NCBI GenBank assembly: GCA_026709415.1
Contig: JAPOSZ010000030.1
Span: forward strand, 124,001 to 188,000
DNA: 64,000 nt
Origin: Flavobacteriaceae bacterium
GTDB lineage: Bacteria; Bacteroidota; Bacteroidia; Flavobacteriales; Flavobacteriaceae
Reading direction: 5' to 3'
Below are positions 9,401 through 17,576 of this stretch, in pieces. Under the pieces are notes generated by a model, which was not told the origin of the DNA, ran no database searches, and worked only from the letters and a program-made list of their open reading frames with translations. The position numbers were made by a program, and so were the translations under genes. Each line of letters starts with the position of its first letter. Position 1 is the first letter of the stretch.

Positions 9401-10550
9401 CGATCATAGGGGGACAGACGAAAATGGATTTGGAATTGATTTGGCAATTAATAGAAAAGGTTGTGCTGAAAATCCATTATATCTTGATAATAATGGAGTA
9501 ACTGTAAAAAGTAAAAACTGGGGTATAAATAATGTAGCAAAATGGGGTAGTGTGAATAAAGATGGTGGTCGTGTTTATTACCAAATTACGGACCGAAATT
9601 TATTAGAAAAAATAGCTCGTGCTAATGAAAATAATGGCGAGTTTTTAGAAAAGGTTAATACAACATTTGTTAAAAATGTGTATTGGTTATTTGGAACATA
9701 TAGTAATATTAATATCAATGCCGATATCGGTTCTTGGGATGTCAGTAATGTGACCAATATGAGCTATATGTTTTATTATGCTAGTCTTACGAAAGGCAAT
9801 CTAAATTCTTGGGATGTCAGTAATGTCACAAATATGAAAGCCATGTTTTATGGTGCTGAAAACTTTAATCAAGACATTGGTGATTGGGATGTCAGTAATG
9901 TTATAGACATGAGCGATATGTTTTTTGGATCTAAAAAATTCAATCAGAATCTAAATAACTGGGATGTTAGTAATGTCACAGATATGAGTCAAATGTTCAG
10001 TTCTTCAACATGGAATAGCCCTAACACATACATTGCTTTTAATGGAAACATATCAGACTGGGATGTCAGTAGTGTTGAAAATATGGAGCGTATGTTCCGT
10101 GGAGCTCATTTGTTTAATAATGATATATCAAATTGGACCGTTTGCAGTGTAATAAATATGGATGGAATGTTTGGACATGCAGAATCTTTTAATCAACCTA
10201 TTGGTAAATGGGGGGATTGTCTTGGTAAAGTTGTCAGTATTGGTTCAATATTTTGGCAAGCATATTCATTTAACCAGCCACTCAATGATTGGAACGTGTC
10301 TAGTGTGGAGGATATGAGTTACACATTTAGTGGTGCAATCTCATTCAATCAGCCTCTTAACAAATGGAATGTACGTAATGTGACAAATATGTATGCCATG
10401 TTCAATAATGAATTAGAAATACCAGGGGCTTTCAACCAAGACATACGTACTTGGAGAGTTGATAAAGTGACAAATTGTCGATACTTTGCTTGTAACATAA
10501 AATCAACTAATCTCCCTAGATTTTCATCTTGTAACAGTGATTGCGAATGA
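6498..10550 (+). CDS. Giant BspA-like surface lipoprotein with DUF285 repeats
   Basis: This 1350-residue protein begins with a lipoprotein signal (lipobox VFSC, Cys22), then a Pro/Thr-rich linker and a domain resembling divergent InlB B-repeats (about 50-115). A calcium-binding thrombospondin type-3 stretch, DTDGDGVTDDIDEC, follows. The remainder is three arrays of 25-residue repeats of the form FNQDIGxWDVSNVTxMxxMF, about 11, 11 and 10 copies by eye (roughly residues 215-535, 615-945 and 1075-1345). Each array is introduced by a related domain with NGVTVKS or a similar segment; a second TSP3 stretch precedes the third. BspA/DUF285 repeats occur in surface adhesins of Bacteroidota, protists and mycoplasmas. 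The lipobox predicts outer-membrane anchoring. Adhesion is an inference. The first array is richer in GC than the later ones. Confidence 0.9.
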   Translation: MSESHTRIFRFLILLIFIVFSCGGDDGMPESPDPPTAMPTSPPPTPTNYTITTSAGQGGSITANQTVQSGTSVNIRVTPNEFYELNQWTGDCGSFSNMSLTATFNATKNCLITATFSLKDTDGDGVTDDIDECSETESGADVDDQGCLDNSLVSVVDAIKLPEDSEAEVGDTVMVDLGGDEGEVEYTVVDREMLDNKIESGDFERVITTKVTDMNGLLEGTTFDGAAPDITRWDVSNVTDMSGMFKDSQDFDQDIGHWDVSNVTDMSGMFEGAEVFDQNIGDWDVSQVTDMSQMFKGAFEFNQPIGDWDVSQVTDMSEMFAAGDVPVPPIEEDVFGRKSYAPTLNRGTTVVAVSVSFDQDISRWNTRSVTSMRYMFCFAVSFNQNIGGWDVSSVLSFEGAFYGARSFNRDISRWRVSQAINMSFMFFQACDFNQNISMWNVSSVINMSYMFASTKSYPLAFNVNINSWNVRRVANMSYMFYYADKFNQPLNQWNVSNVTNMNYMFFGAVSFLQNISNWVVSKVQESRGFSNSSDWEDENRPNFRIDESNPLYVAENGVTVKSRTWGEDHIGEKFTLNYKGENVEFLIVGDKYDLHDFIREEDFKTLEKVVTTFVEDMSYLFDDETTFNHDIGSWDVSNVKNMREMFSGAEKFDQDIGSWDVSNVTTMRAMFWYASSFNQDINDWDVSSVTNMRSMFGYATSFNQPLNRWDVSNVTTMHQMFKYASDFDQPIGEWDVSSVTDMGGYRFSFFHGLDYSNGMFEGASSFNQDIGSWDVSNVKDMGSMFFRATSFNQDIGDWDVGSVEDMSNMFGNWDETKTSSGPYLDGMSFNQNIGSWDVSNVTKMQDMFAGAVNFNQDIGDWDVSNVTTMGAMFWYATSFDQDLSSWDVSNVTSMEQMFHGAFAIELNLEQWNVNRVTRCSNFNFGSWIVSLPNFLNCSNSRDIVIDENYSYFDTDEDGIQDYLDDCPDDHRGTDENGFGIDLAINRKGCAENPLYLDNNGVTVKSKNWGINNVAKWGSVNKDGGRVYYQITDRNLLEKIARANENNGEFLEKVNTTFVKNVYWLFGTYSNININADIGSWDVSNVTNMSYMFYYASLTKGNLNSWDVSNVTNMKAMFYGAENFNQDIGDWDVSNVIDMSDMFFGSKKFNQNLNNWDVSNVTDMSQMFSSSTWNSPNTYIAFNGNISDWDVSSVENMERMFRGAHLFNNDISNWTVCSVINMDGMFGHAESFNQPIGKWGDCLGKVVSIGSIFWQAYSFNQPLNDWNVSSVEDMSYTFSGAISFNQPLNKWNVRNVTNMYAMFNNELEIPGAFNQDIRTWRVDKVTNCRYFACNIKSTNLPRFSSCNSDCE

Positions 10551-10594
10551 GGGATAATAAACCCTAAACACTAAGGAAATTTAAACTTTACTCA

Positions 10595-11728
10595 ATGAGA
10601 CTCTTGTTCTATTTTTTGCCATTTTCAATTACCTTTTTATTCATTAATTGCTCTAGTAGTGGAACTAGAATAACAAGAGAACTCTCTGTAGATAAAGCAT
10701 CTCAACTCATCAAAAGGGATTCCTCCTATGTAGATTTAATTCAACTTGTTGAACTTTTAAAGATGGATTATGAGAACTCGTCAAATAATCTCATATGGAA
10801 GTCAAAATACAAGAATTTATCTTACAATCAAATCCAAAAATATGTGAATCGAATCAATGATTCAAATTGGGTTGATCGTACCATAGAAAAGGCAGAAAGG
10901 GCTTATGAGAGGTATACTGAATCACTTTTGAAAGACAACAAACCATGGATGTTTGAACATTTTAAAAACCTAAGCATCGAGGATAATAACCCTGCTGATT
11001 ATTTTGATATTGAATTAGTCGATGTAAGAAATAGTCGGGGATGGTACGGTTGTCGAGCAGATTATTCGGTGTTTCAAGTCATTCCATTGCAAGACACAAT
11101 AACTGAAATAGAATTTAGATTTTACGCTAAAAACCTAGATGGTCGCTTCATCACATTTGATGGGGTGATTAAAACGGAAATTTCAGATACCATTGAAATC
11201 TCATTGACTACTGGAGAAAGGTTCGATGATCTGTATTGTTCTGGTAATACAATATTACCTATCGATGAAATCAAATCATCAGCGGAATTTACGTTTTTAA
11301 AAGAAAAAGTGATGACTAAATCTGGCGATACCATACTCTTTCCAGACCCAGTTATCAATAATCAAAAATATTTGAAAGAATTAAAAAGTATACAAGAAAC
11401 GTTGATTTATGATTCTGGGCTTGAAAGACTAACAATTGATGAGTATAAGTTATCTCGATACAATTCACCAAAAGAGATAACAACAACTCATTCTTGGTGG
11501 AAATGGTACCATGCTGTTGCAGATAATCAACTCACTGATGATGAAATCTATTTCATATTGGATCCAAAAGAATCATACGAGTTTGAAGAGGATTACCTAG
11601 AAAATGAACTAAAAAAATACCAGCCCTTAGCACATGAGTTTTTCAATGAACTCAAAGAAGACAGGGATTACCATACTATGCTCAACAGATATGTCGCAAT
11701 GCAATATGTAAATAATTATCAAGATTAA
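10595..11728 (+). CDS. Lipoprotein of unknown function
   Basis: This 377-residue protein has a short signal peptide ending in the lipobox FINC (Cys19) followed by SSSG, so it should be a lipoprotein. Residues 40-110 are helical and rich in Asp, Asn and Tyr. Residues about 130-240 look beta-rich (FDIELVDVRNSRGWYGC, then two further strands). The C-terminal third is acidic with many Tyr residues. I recognise no family. It starts 45 bases after the BspA-like gene and 10 bases before the next membrane protein, so the three may be one operon. No catalytic motif is visible. Confidence 0.7.
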   Translation: MRLLFYFLPFSITFLFINCSSSGTRITRELSVDKASQLIKRDSSYVDLIQLVELLKMDYENSSNNLIWKSKYKNLSYNQIQKYVNRINDSNWVDRTIEKAERAYERYTESLLKDNKPWMFEHFKNLSIEDNNPADYFDIELVDVRNSRGWYGCRADYSVFQVIPLQDTITEIEFRFYAKNLDGRFITFDGVIKTEISDTIEISLTTGERFDDLYCSGNTILPIDEIKSSAEFTFLKEKVMTKSGDTILFPDPVINNQKYLKELKSIQETLIYDSGLERLTIDEYKLSRYNSPKEITTTHSWWKWYHAVADNQLTDDEIYFILDPKESYEFEEDYLENELKKYQPLAHEFFNELKEDRDYHTMLNRYVAMQYVNNYQD

Positions 11729-11737
11729 TTTTTCATC

Positions 11738-12079
11738 ATGACAAAAGAAAACATCAACAATGAACCCAATTTTACATTTCAAAAAAAAGAGATGGGTAGG
11801 ATAATTCGAGCCGCATTTTGGTTCATCCTTGGATTGCCTTTTATTATAGTAATATTTATAGAAGAAGTTAATCCACTCGCTAAAATTCTAGGTGTCATTT
11901 TATTCGTGATTATTGCAGTAACACTAACTCCTATTCTAAATAGAAAACTCGGAATGGCTGAAAAAACAAAAGATGAAAAGGTTCAAGTGGCTGAAAAAAC
12001 CAATTTTTTATTAATCTTCATTGCATTAAGTATATGGTTTCTTATCGTCTATGTCACTTCAATAGGTAGTTATTTTTGA
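11738..12079 (+). CDS. Small membrane protein, three predicted helices
   Basis: This 113-residue protein has hydrophobic segments at about 24-43, 48-66 and 88-106 (FLLIFIALSIWFLIVYVTS). The loop between the second and third is charged and repetitive (AEKTKDEKVQVAEKT). I recognise no family. It lies 9 bases downstream of the lipoprotein gene, which suggests cotranscription. The function is unknown. Confidence 0.6.
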   Translation: MTKENINNEPNFTFQKKEMGRIIRAAFWFILGLPFIIVIFIEEVNPLAKILGVILFVIIAVTLTPILNRKLGMAEKTKDEKVQVAEKTNFLLIFIALSIWFLIVYVTSIGSYF

Positions 12080-12165
12080 ATTTTAATCAACTACTAAGTC
12101 TATTTATGCAAATCCATGAGTCTCTTTGTTTCACACTTAATGAAAAACATAAAAATATTTAAATT

Positions 12166-12645
12166 ATGAGAGCGTTAGGCAATTTCCTTTGGCACATTCC
12201 GTTTTTAGGTTTTGTATCCGCATTAATAGCCTTTTTTGTGGGAGCTCTCCTTTATGTTACATTTATTGGTCTTCCAATAGCCAAAGGCTTGTTTGAACTA
12301 GGAAATTTTCTGTTGGCACCATTTACAAGATCTATGATATCTGAAAAGCATGAACTTTTGAAAAATCAAAAAATTCAATCATCGATTCATGATTTTTTTA
12401 AAGTAATTGCATTTATTCTATACTTTCCATTTGGAATAGCCAATACTATCTTGATTATTTGTCGAATACCAGCTCTGTTTCTATCAATTATTGGCATCCC
12501 CGTTGCATTGGTTTTAATCAAATCATTACCAACAATTTTCAATCCAATAGGTAAAATATGTGTCCCAAAAGCCGTTGCAGATGAAATTAAAAGGCGATCT
12601 GATCAAAAGATAGCAGATCAATATTTAAAACACACAGAAAATTAG
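12166..12645 (+). CDS. YccF-domain inner-membrane protein
   Basis: This 159-residue membrane protein has two related halves. Each carries a hydrophobic stretch followed by a GLPIAKGLFELGNFLLAPF or GIPVALVLIKSLPTIFNPIG segment. The pattern (two 'GLP/GIP + helix + PxG' units) matches YccF, an inner-membrane protein of about 150 residues with unknown biochemical role. The cytoplasmic C-terminus is basic (EIKRRSDQK). It is separated from the preceding small membrane protein by 86 bases. The fold assignment is good; the function is not known. Confidence 0.7.
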   Translation: MRALGNFLWHIPFLGFVSALIAFFVGALLYVTFIGLPIAKGLFELGNFLLAPFTRSMISEKHELLKNQKIQSSIHDFFKVIAFILYFPFGIANTILIICRIPALFLSIIGIPVALVLIKSLPTIFNPIGKICVPKAVADEIKRRSDQKIADQYLKHTEN

Positions 12646-12852
12646 AGTTAACTAGGTGTATGATAACCAATCTTCTAAATCATATTCTAATCAATCTTGT
12701 TCAATTGTTGATGATATTGGAAGACATAAAAAAGTAGAGTTTATATTGATGGGGATAAAACTTTGAGTCTACGTTTTGTAGTGTCTTTTGGATGCCATCT
12801 GCCGAAAGATATCCTACGTTTGAAAAAGTGAGGCTTTTACAGAAAATTCTGA

Positions 12853-14208
12853 TCATCCAAAAAGGGGTTCTAAAACGAAGTTAAATTTTAGCATCCGGTT
12901 TTTACGCTCCACCACGATTCGTAACTTTTGACCCGGTTTCTTTTGGAGTTTGTTGATAATATCAGATATTTTCAACCTTGAAACAGGCGTCCCATTAATC
13001 CGTTTTAAAATATCACCAGGTTGAACACCTACCTTAGCTGCAGGCGATTCCGGACGGACTTCAAAAATTTCAATCACAGGAATCAGTTCTAACTGAAATT
13101 GAGGTTGTAAAAACACTTCTACTCCTGAAACTTGACGGTCATCAGAGGTCTTGATCCCTAGATTGTTGGTCAGTTTTGTTCGAATCAGTTCGACTCCATT
13201 ATGCTGAATTTCAAGGCCACTCATATTGTAATAAAAAGGTCGCTGATGGCGACGGAGTGGTTTGAAATATATTTTTTTGTTTTGGTAGTCAAAAGTGACA
13301 CGAAAACGTCTGAGTATTTCTCCTCCAATACTTCCGATGCGTCCTTCTAAAATGGATAAATGCTTCAAATTTTCTTCATTCGGGTAAGCCACCTTCACTC
13401 CTTGGAATGTTTTTTCACCGATGTTCATCGAAGTTATTTTTCCTCTTTGGCCAAAAATATTGCCATTAATGGCTCTTCCCAAAAAATCTTCAAAGACTGG
13501 TTCGATAATGTCTACTGCTTCCGAATGTGGAAATAACCAAATGGAATCCCCCGAGCCACTGTCGACTAAAAACTTACCTTCAATGGGAAGATAGGTGCTC
13601 AATTTACCTGAAAGCTGTATATAGGGTTTATTATCATGAATTTCTATTGGTATCTCATAACATTGACGACATATGCGTTTGGGTTGATGTTCAAACTTTT
13701 GGAATTTGATTTGCTCGGTTTCGTAATTGACCGTAATCAACGCACTTGAAAATAAGGAGTAACCAAGAATGCCATCGATTTGCGTCCCCATTCTTTTGGC
13801 AAATTCAAATTCAGTTTCATCGATTAACAAAATGGTTTGTTGCTCGGCCACAAGATGTTTGATTTTGAGAGTGTTTCCAGTTGTGATATGAGCAACAACG
13901 GGATTTCCATCACCCAATCCTTGTAACATCACTTGCTTGGCGTCATCAAGTTTAGGATTTTGTAGTTGATTGTTGTTGAAAACTAGGGTGGTATTCACTC
14001 CCGAATCCAACAAAAAATGTAGTTTTTGTCCATTGACTTCAACAGGCAAAACAATCAAATTATTGATGAGCTCAAAATCTACCTTCTGTCTTTTTTTGTT
14101 TTCAAGAAATTCAAAATGCGTTCCCATAGAAGCATTTATTGGAATAAAACTCCCCATAAAAAAACAAACCATAAGGCTTTTAAATCGCTTTAAATTGGTA
14201 TTTGTCAT
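12853..14208 (-). CDS. Retropepsin-like aspartyl protease with PDZ domain
   Basis: This 451-residue protein begins with a signal peptide ending near residue 27. It has two aspartyl-protease halves: LLDSG (D68) and LVDSG (D216), each followed by strands typical of retropepsin-like domains (FDYQNKKIYF closes the second). A PDZ domain occupies about 365-450, with SPAAKVGVQPGDILKRINGT. This arrangement is common in secreted or periplasmic Bacteroidota proteins annotated as PDZ/aspartyl protease. The gene stands alone and diverges from the aminotransferase at 14370. Protease activity is inferred from the two Asp motifs; the substrate is unknown. Confidence 0.9.
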   Translation of the reverse strand: MTNTNLKRFKSLMVCFFMGSFIPINASMGTHFEFLENKKRQKVDFELINNLIVLPVEVNGQKLHFLLDSGVNTTLVFNNNQLQNPKLDDAKQVMLQGLGDGNPVVAHITTGNTLKIKHLVAEQQTILLIDETEFEFAKRMGTQIDGILGYSLFSSALITVNYETEQIKFQKFEHQPKRICRQCYEIPIEIHDNKPYIQLSGKLSTYLPIEGKFLVDSGSGDSIWLFPHSEAVDIIEPVFEDFLGRAINGNIFGQRGKITSMNIGEKTFQGVKVAYPNEENLKHLSILEGRIGSIGGEILRRFRVTFDYQNKKIYFKPLRRHQRPFYYNMSGLEIQHNGVELIRTKLTNNLGIKTSDDRQVSGVEVFLQPQFQLELIPVIEIFEVRPESPAAKVGVQPGDILKRINGTPVSRLKISDIINKLQKKPGQKLRIVVERKNRMLKFNFVLEPLFG

Positions 14209-14369
14209 CGATAAACTCTTTGTAGCAATGTATTATTGTGCAGTGGATTTAAAAATCAGAGAGATGTTCATTCGAAGTTAACCATATCCACAATTTTTCG
14301 TCTATTATTCAGACGGATAAATAGGCATTTAGTTGCAAAAAATGTTTCACTTTTGCTCAAGAAATAATC

Positions 14370-15572
14370 ATGCCAAAATTTTCCCATAAAACCGAGCAAT
14401 TAGAGTTTTCTCCTATTAGAAAATTGGTGGATGATGCGATAGATGCAAAAAATCGAGGATTAGAAGTTTTTCATTTGAATATTGGCCAACCAGATATTTC
14501 TGCTCCAGATGAATCGTTGAAAAAAATCACGAATAATACGTTGACATATTTGCCTTATGGGCAATCAGAAGGGACTGAAGAATATCGAAGAACTCTTTGT
14601 GATTATTATCAAGATCATCATATCCACCTCAGTCCTAAAGATATTATTGTGACGACTGGATCAAGTGAAGCCTTGATATTTTGTTTTAATGTGATTTGTA
14701 ATCCAAAAGATCAAGTCATCATACCCGAACCCTTCTATGCCAACTACAACGGTTTTGCTAGATCTTGTGATGTCGATGTGATTCCCATAGTTTCTGAATT
14801 TGATTCTGATTTTAAATTATTACCAGTCCAAGCCTTTGAGGAGAAAGTCACCGATAAAACTCGGGCCATTGTTTTATGTAACCCTAGTAATCCAACGGGG
14901 TATATCTGTCATAGACAGGAAATTATTGACTTGTGTGAGCTAGCCGTAAAACATAATTTCTTTTTAATTGTGGATGAAGTATATCGAGAATTTATTTATG
15001 ACGGTTCATCCCATTACTCTGTTTTATCATCTATTAAGTATGCTCAACATACCATCATGATCGATTCTGTGTCGAAACGTTACAGTCTTTGTGGGGCTCG
15101 TGTTGGTAGTATTGCTTCAAGAAATCATGAATTTTTACAACAAGTGTTAAAGTTTGCTCAGTTGAGATTATCACCACCAACACTTGATATGATCATCAGT
15201 CAGGCAGCCATACAATCTTCAAAAAAATATCTAATGAATGCTGTAGAGGAATACCGAATAAGAAAGGAGGTTGCCGTAGAATTTTTGAGCCGGATTCCCA
15301 ATGTACGCGTTGTGGCTCCTAGGGGAGCTTTTTTCTGTATGGCAGAACTTCCAATAAAAGACGCCGAAGATTTTTCCAAGTTTTTATTGACATCTTTTTC
15401 AGACAATCATCAAACCGTGATGTTGGCTCCAGGTAATGGATTCTATTCCGATGATTGCTATGGGAAAAATCAAATTCGAATTGCTTTTGTATTAGAAAAA
15501 AACAAATTAAAAAGAGCTATTCAAATCATCGAAAAGGGCCTAGAAAGCTATATCGCACGACTAAATGATTAA
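14370..15572 (+). CDS. PLP-dependent aminotransferase, class I/II
   Basis: This 400-residue fold-type I aminotransferase has the expected landmarks: GQPDISAP near the N-terminus, GSSEALIF for the phosphate cup, CNPSNPTGY, VDEVYREFIYDG, and SVSKRYSLCGARVG, in which K236 forms the Schiff base with PLP. The terminal NQIRIAFV segment supplies the substrate-carboxylate Arg. It belongs to the broad aspartate/aromatic aminotransferase group, and the amino donor cannot be fixed from sequence. Its stop overlaps the murB start by one base (TAATG), so translation is probably coupled. Confidence 0.92.
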   Translation: MPKFSHKTEQLEFSPIRKLVDDAIDAKNRGLEVFHLNIGQPDISAPDESLKKITNNTLTYLPYGQSEGTEEYRRTLCDYYQDHHIHLSPKDIIVTTGSSEALIFCFNVICNPKDQVIIPEPFYANYNGFARSCDVDVIPIVSEFDSDFKLLPVQAFEEKVTDKTRAIVLCNPSNPTGYICHRQEIIDLCELAVKHNFFLIVDEVYREFIYDGSSHYSVLSSIKYAQHTIMIDSVSKRYSLCGARVGSIASRNHEFLQQVLKFAQLRLSPPTLDMIISQAAIQSSKKYLMNAVEEYRIRKEVAVEFLSRIPNVRVVAPRGAFFCMAELPIKDAEDFSKFLLTSFSDNHQTVMLAPGNGFYSDDCYGKNQIRIAFVLEKNKLKRAIQIIEKGLESYIARLND

Positions 15573-16579
15573 TGGCATTAATTCAAAAAAATCAATCCCT
15601 TTTAAGATACAACACATTTGGTATTGATCATCGGGCACTTTATTTTGCCCATATCAATTCAACAGATCAACTTCAAGGAGCACTTCAAGAAAATAAGACC
15701 AACAAGATAATCATATTAGGAGGTGGAAGTAATGTTCTGCTTACTAAAGATATTGAAGATAGTTTGGTCATCCACATGGCCAATAAGGGGTTCGAGATTG
15801 TATCAAAAACGAAAGACTGGGTTATTGTTGAGATTCAAGGAGGTGAAAATTGGCATGAATTTGTGCTTTGGTGTTTGAAAAAGAATTTTGGTGGTATTGA
15901 AAATTTAGCACTGATTCCTGGGCAAGTGGGTGCTGCTCCTATTCAAAATATAGGGGCTTATGGTGTGGAATTAGAAAGAGTCCTCGTATCATGTCAAGCG
16001 TTTGATTTGAAAAGCGGCCGTGTGGTCTGGTTGACTAAGGAAGAATGTGGCTTTGATTACCGAGACTCGATATTCAAAAGAGAGTTTCCGAATCGATTTA
16101 TTATACTATCTGTTAGATTCAAACTGAGTGTCACGAATCATCATTTGGAATATTCTTATGAAAGTCTCAAAAAAGAAATGAGAAATCAAAAGCCGACAAT
16201 CGAATCAATTGCAAAAGCCGTGATTAGAATTCGTTCTAGAAAATTACCTGACCCACTTAAATTAGGAAATGCAGGAAGTTTTTTTAAAAACCCAACGATT
16301 TCTCAATCCAAATTTTCTGAAATTAAGTCGCTTTATGAAGAAATCCCGCATTTTAAAACCACGTCAGGAATAAAAATTCCTGCGGGATGGCTGATTGAAC
16401 AAGTTAAACTAAAAGGTTACAGACAAGGAGATGCTGGAGTACATCATAACCAGGCATTGGTATTGGTGAATTATGGAAAGGCCACCGGTCTAGAAGTTTT
16501 TAAGTTATCTCAACTAGTTAAAAACAAAGTTAAAAACACATTTGGGATCGAATTGGAAGAAGAAGTAAGAATATTATAA
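15572..16579 (+). CDS. murB: UDP-N-acetylenolpyruvoylglucosamine reductase
   Basis: MurB reduces UDP-GlcNAc-enolpyruvate to UDP-MurNAc with NADPH and FAD, the second committed step of peptidoglycan synthesis. The FAD site shows IIILGGGSNVLLT (residues 46-58), then GGIENLALIPGQVGAAPIQN (107-126) and GAYGVEL. The catalytic serine is in GNAGSFFKNP (S236), and R164 lies in FDYRDSIFK. At 335 residues it is of the type I (E. coli-like) form. The start overlaps the upstream aminotransferase stop. The gene looks complete, which indicates that the organism still makes a cell wall. Confidence 0.95.
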   Translation: MALIQKNQSLLRYNTFGIDHRALYFAHINSTDQLQGALQENKTNKIIILGGGSNVLLTKDIEDSLVIHMANKGFEIVSKTKDWVIVEIQGGENWHEFVLWCLKKNFGGIENLALIPGQVGAAPIQNIGAYGVELERVLVSCQAFDLKSGRVVWLTKEECGFDYRDSIFKREFPNRFIILSVRFKLSVTNHHLEYSYESLKKEMRNQKPTIESIAKAVIRIRSRKLPDPLKLGNAGSFFKNPTISQSKFSEIKSLYEEIPHFKTTSGIKIPAGWLIEQVKLKGYRQGDAGVHHNQALVLVNYGKATGLEVFKLSQLVKNKVKNTFGIELEEEVRIL

Positions 16580-16616
16580 TTCTAAAAAGGGGATGAATAT
16601 CCTTACATAATAGGAA

Positions 16617-16826
16617 CTACTTTGAAAAGACTTGTCGAATCTTATTCCAAAGATTCTCTATGGTATTTTTGTTCATTTCAACTACAACACGAGCGATCAA
16701 CCCACTTACTATCACATTGATCCAATAGTTTTTAATCCAAGATGTAGGTACAATGATCCAAGTAACGAGAAGACAAAAGAAATAATAGATTTCGTAAGAT
16801 TCACCTTTTGCTTGGTTTTTAATTTT
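16617..16826 (-). pseudogene. Possible membrane-protein remnant downstream of hepT
   Basis: Directly after the hepT stop, in the same frame, the minus strand stays open for 69 codons. It encodes LLVTWIIVPTSWIKNYWIN and a helical, charged tail ending NLWNKIRQVFSK. The composition looks like real protein (one or two membrane helices with flanking Trp residues), but no start codon is present. It could be the 3' end of a lost membrane-protein gene. I recognise no family. Confidence 0.3.
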
Positions 16827-17204
16827 TTATTTTTGGGATAATACATAATTTTTAAATTTTGGTATTTCCTTTTCTAACGTGGGAATCTCTTGAAGAACAG
16901 TTTCCCAGATAGTGGTTAAATCGGTTTTAAAATATTCATGAACTATATAATGGCGAAGCGATATCATTTTTGACCATTCTAAATGTGGATATTCTTCTAC
17001 TATTTCAGGGCGTATTTTAGAAGAAATTATATTCATTGCCTCTCCAATATCTTGTATTAGTTTAGAAAGGATGAGTTGTCTTTCTCGACTATTTAAAAAC
17101 TCTTTTTCCGACGAAATTGCTTTTGAAAATGCATGTATTTCAATAATGGATTCTTCGATATGATTCAATCTAAATAGAATTCGCTTTTTCTCTCTTGGTT
17201 TCAT
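16827..17204 (-). CDS. HepT-family toxin (HEPN-like ribonuclease)
   Basis: HepT toxins are all-helical HEPN-type RNases that dimerise around an RX4HXY motif. Here it reads RHYIVHEY within SLRHYIVHEYFKTD. The ATG at 17204 (MKPREKKRILFRL) is preferred over one at 17222, because it gives the same overlap geometry as the paralogous pair at 52 kb. This start lies inside the end of the upstream MNT gene, giving a 35-base overlap. The protein has 125 residues from this start, normal for the family. It is 30-40% similar by eye to the HepT at 52122, with a shared EYP..EWSK block. The toxin motif is intact. Confidence 0.82.
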   Translation of the reverse strand: MKPREKKRILFRLNHIEESIIEIHAFSKAISSEKEFLNSRERQLILSKLIQDIGEAMNIISSKIRPEIVEEYPHLEWSKMISLRHYIVHEYFKTDLTTIWETVLQEIPTLEKEIPKFKNYVLSQK

Positions 17205-17469
17205 CAAAAAATATTGTAGCATCTTTTAATAAGTCGTTTTTAATGTACGGATGAATGTATTTAAAAGAGGTTAAATCTATTTTTTTGTTCAATTTTTCTT
17301 CTAATTCCTGAATGACTCCCATAAGCTGGATTAGACCTGGTGTTTCGCCAAAATCATAGAGTAATCCTATTTCATTTGGTTCCGTATCAAAATCAGTAAA
17401 TCCAATTTTTGTTGGTTTAAAAGGTTTCATCACTTCAATTACAATGTCCTGTTCTTTTTGTGATAACAC
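17170..17469 (-). CDS. MNT-like antitoxin lacking the nucleotidyltransferase motif
   Basis: This 99-residue protein lies upstream of hepT and overlaps it. Its size, the closing helices (LEEKLNKKIDLTSFKYIHP, then DATIFFDE) and its position match MntA, the minimal nucleotidyltransferase antitoxin that AMPylates HepT. The catalytic GSX10DXD motif is missing: the expected GS region reads IGFTDFDTEP, and the DID strand reads NEIGLLYDF. The start is GTG at 17469, supported by alignment with the paralogue (MLTKEEE versus MLSQKEQ). If the protein neutralises HepT, it probably does so by binding. This is an inference. Confidence 0.65.
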   Translation of the reverse strand: MLSQKEQDIVIEVMKPFKPTKIGFTDFDTEPNEIGLLYDFGETPGLIQLMGVIQELEEKLNKKIDLTSFKYIHPYIKNDLLKDATIFFDETKREKANSI

Positions 17470-17576
17470 AGTAAATAAAATTATATCGCGTCAAAATTAT
17501 GAAATTGGTTGCCAATTCAGAAACTATTCTGTTTTCGGTTAGTTGTTGATGAGGTTAAACATTTATGGGAAATAGC

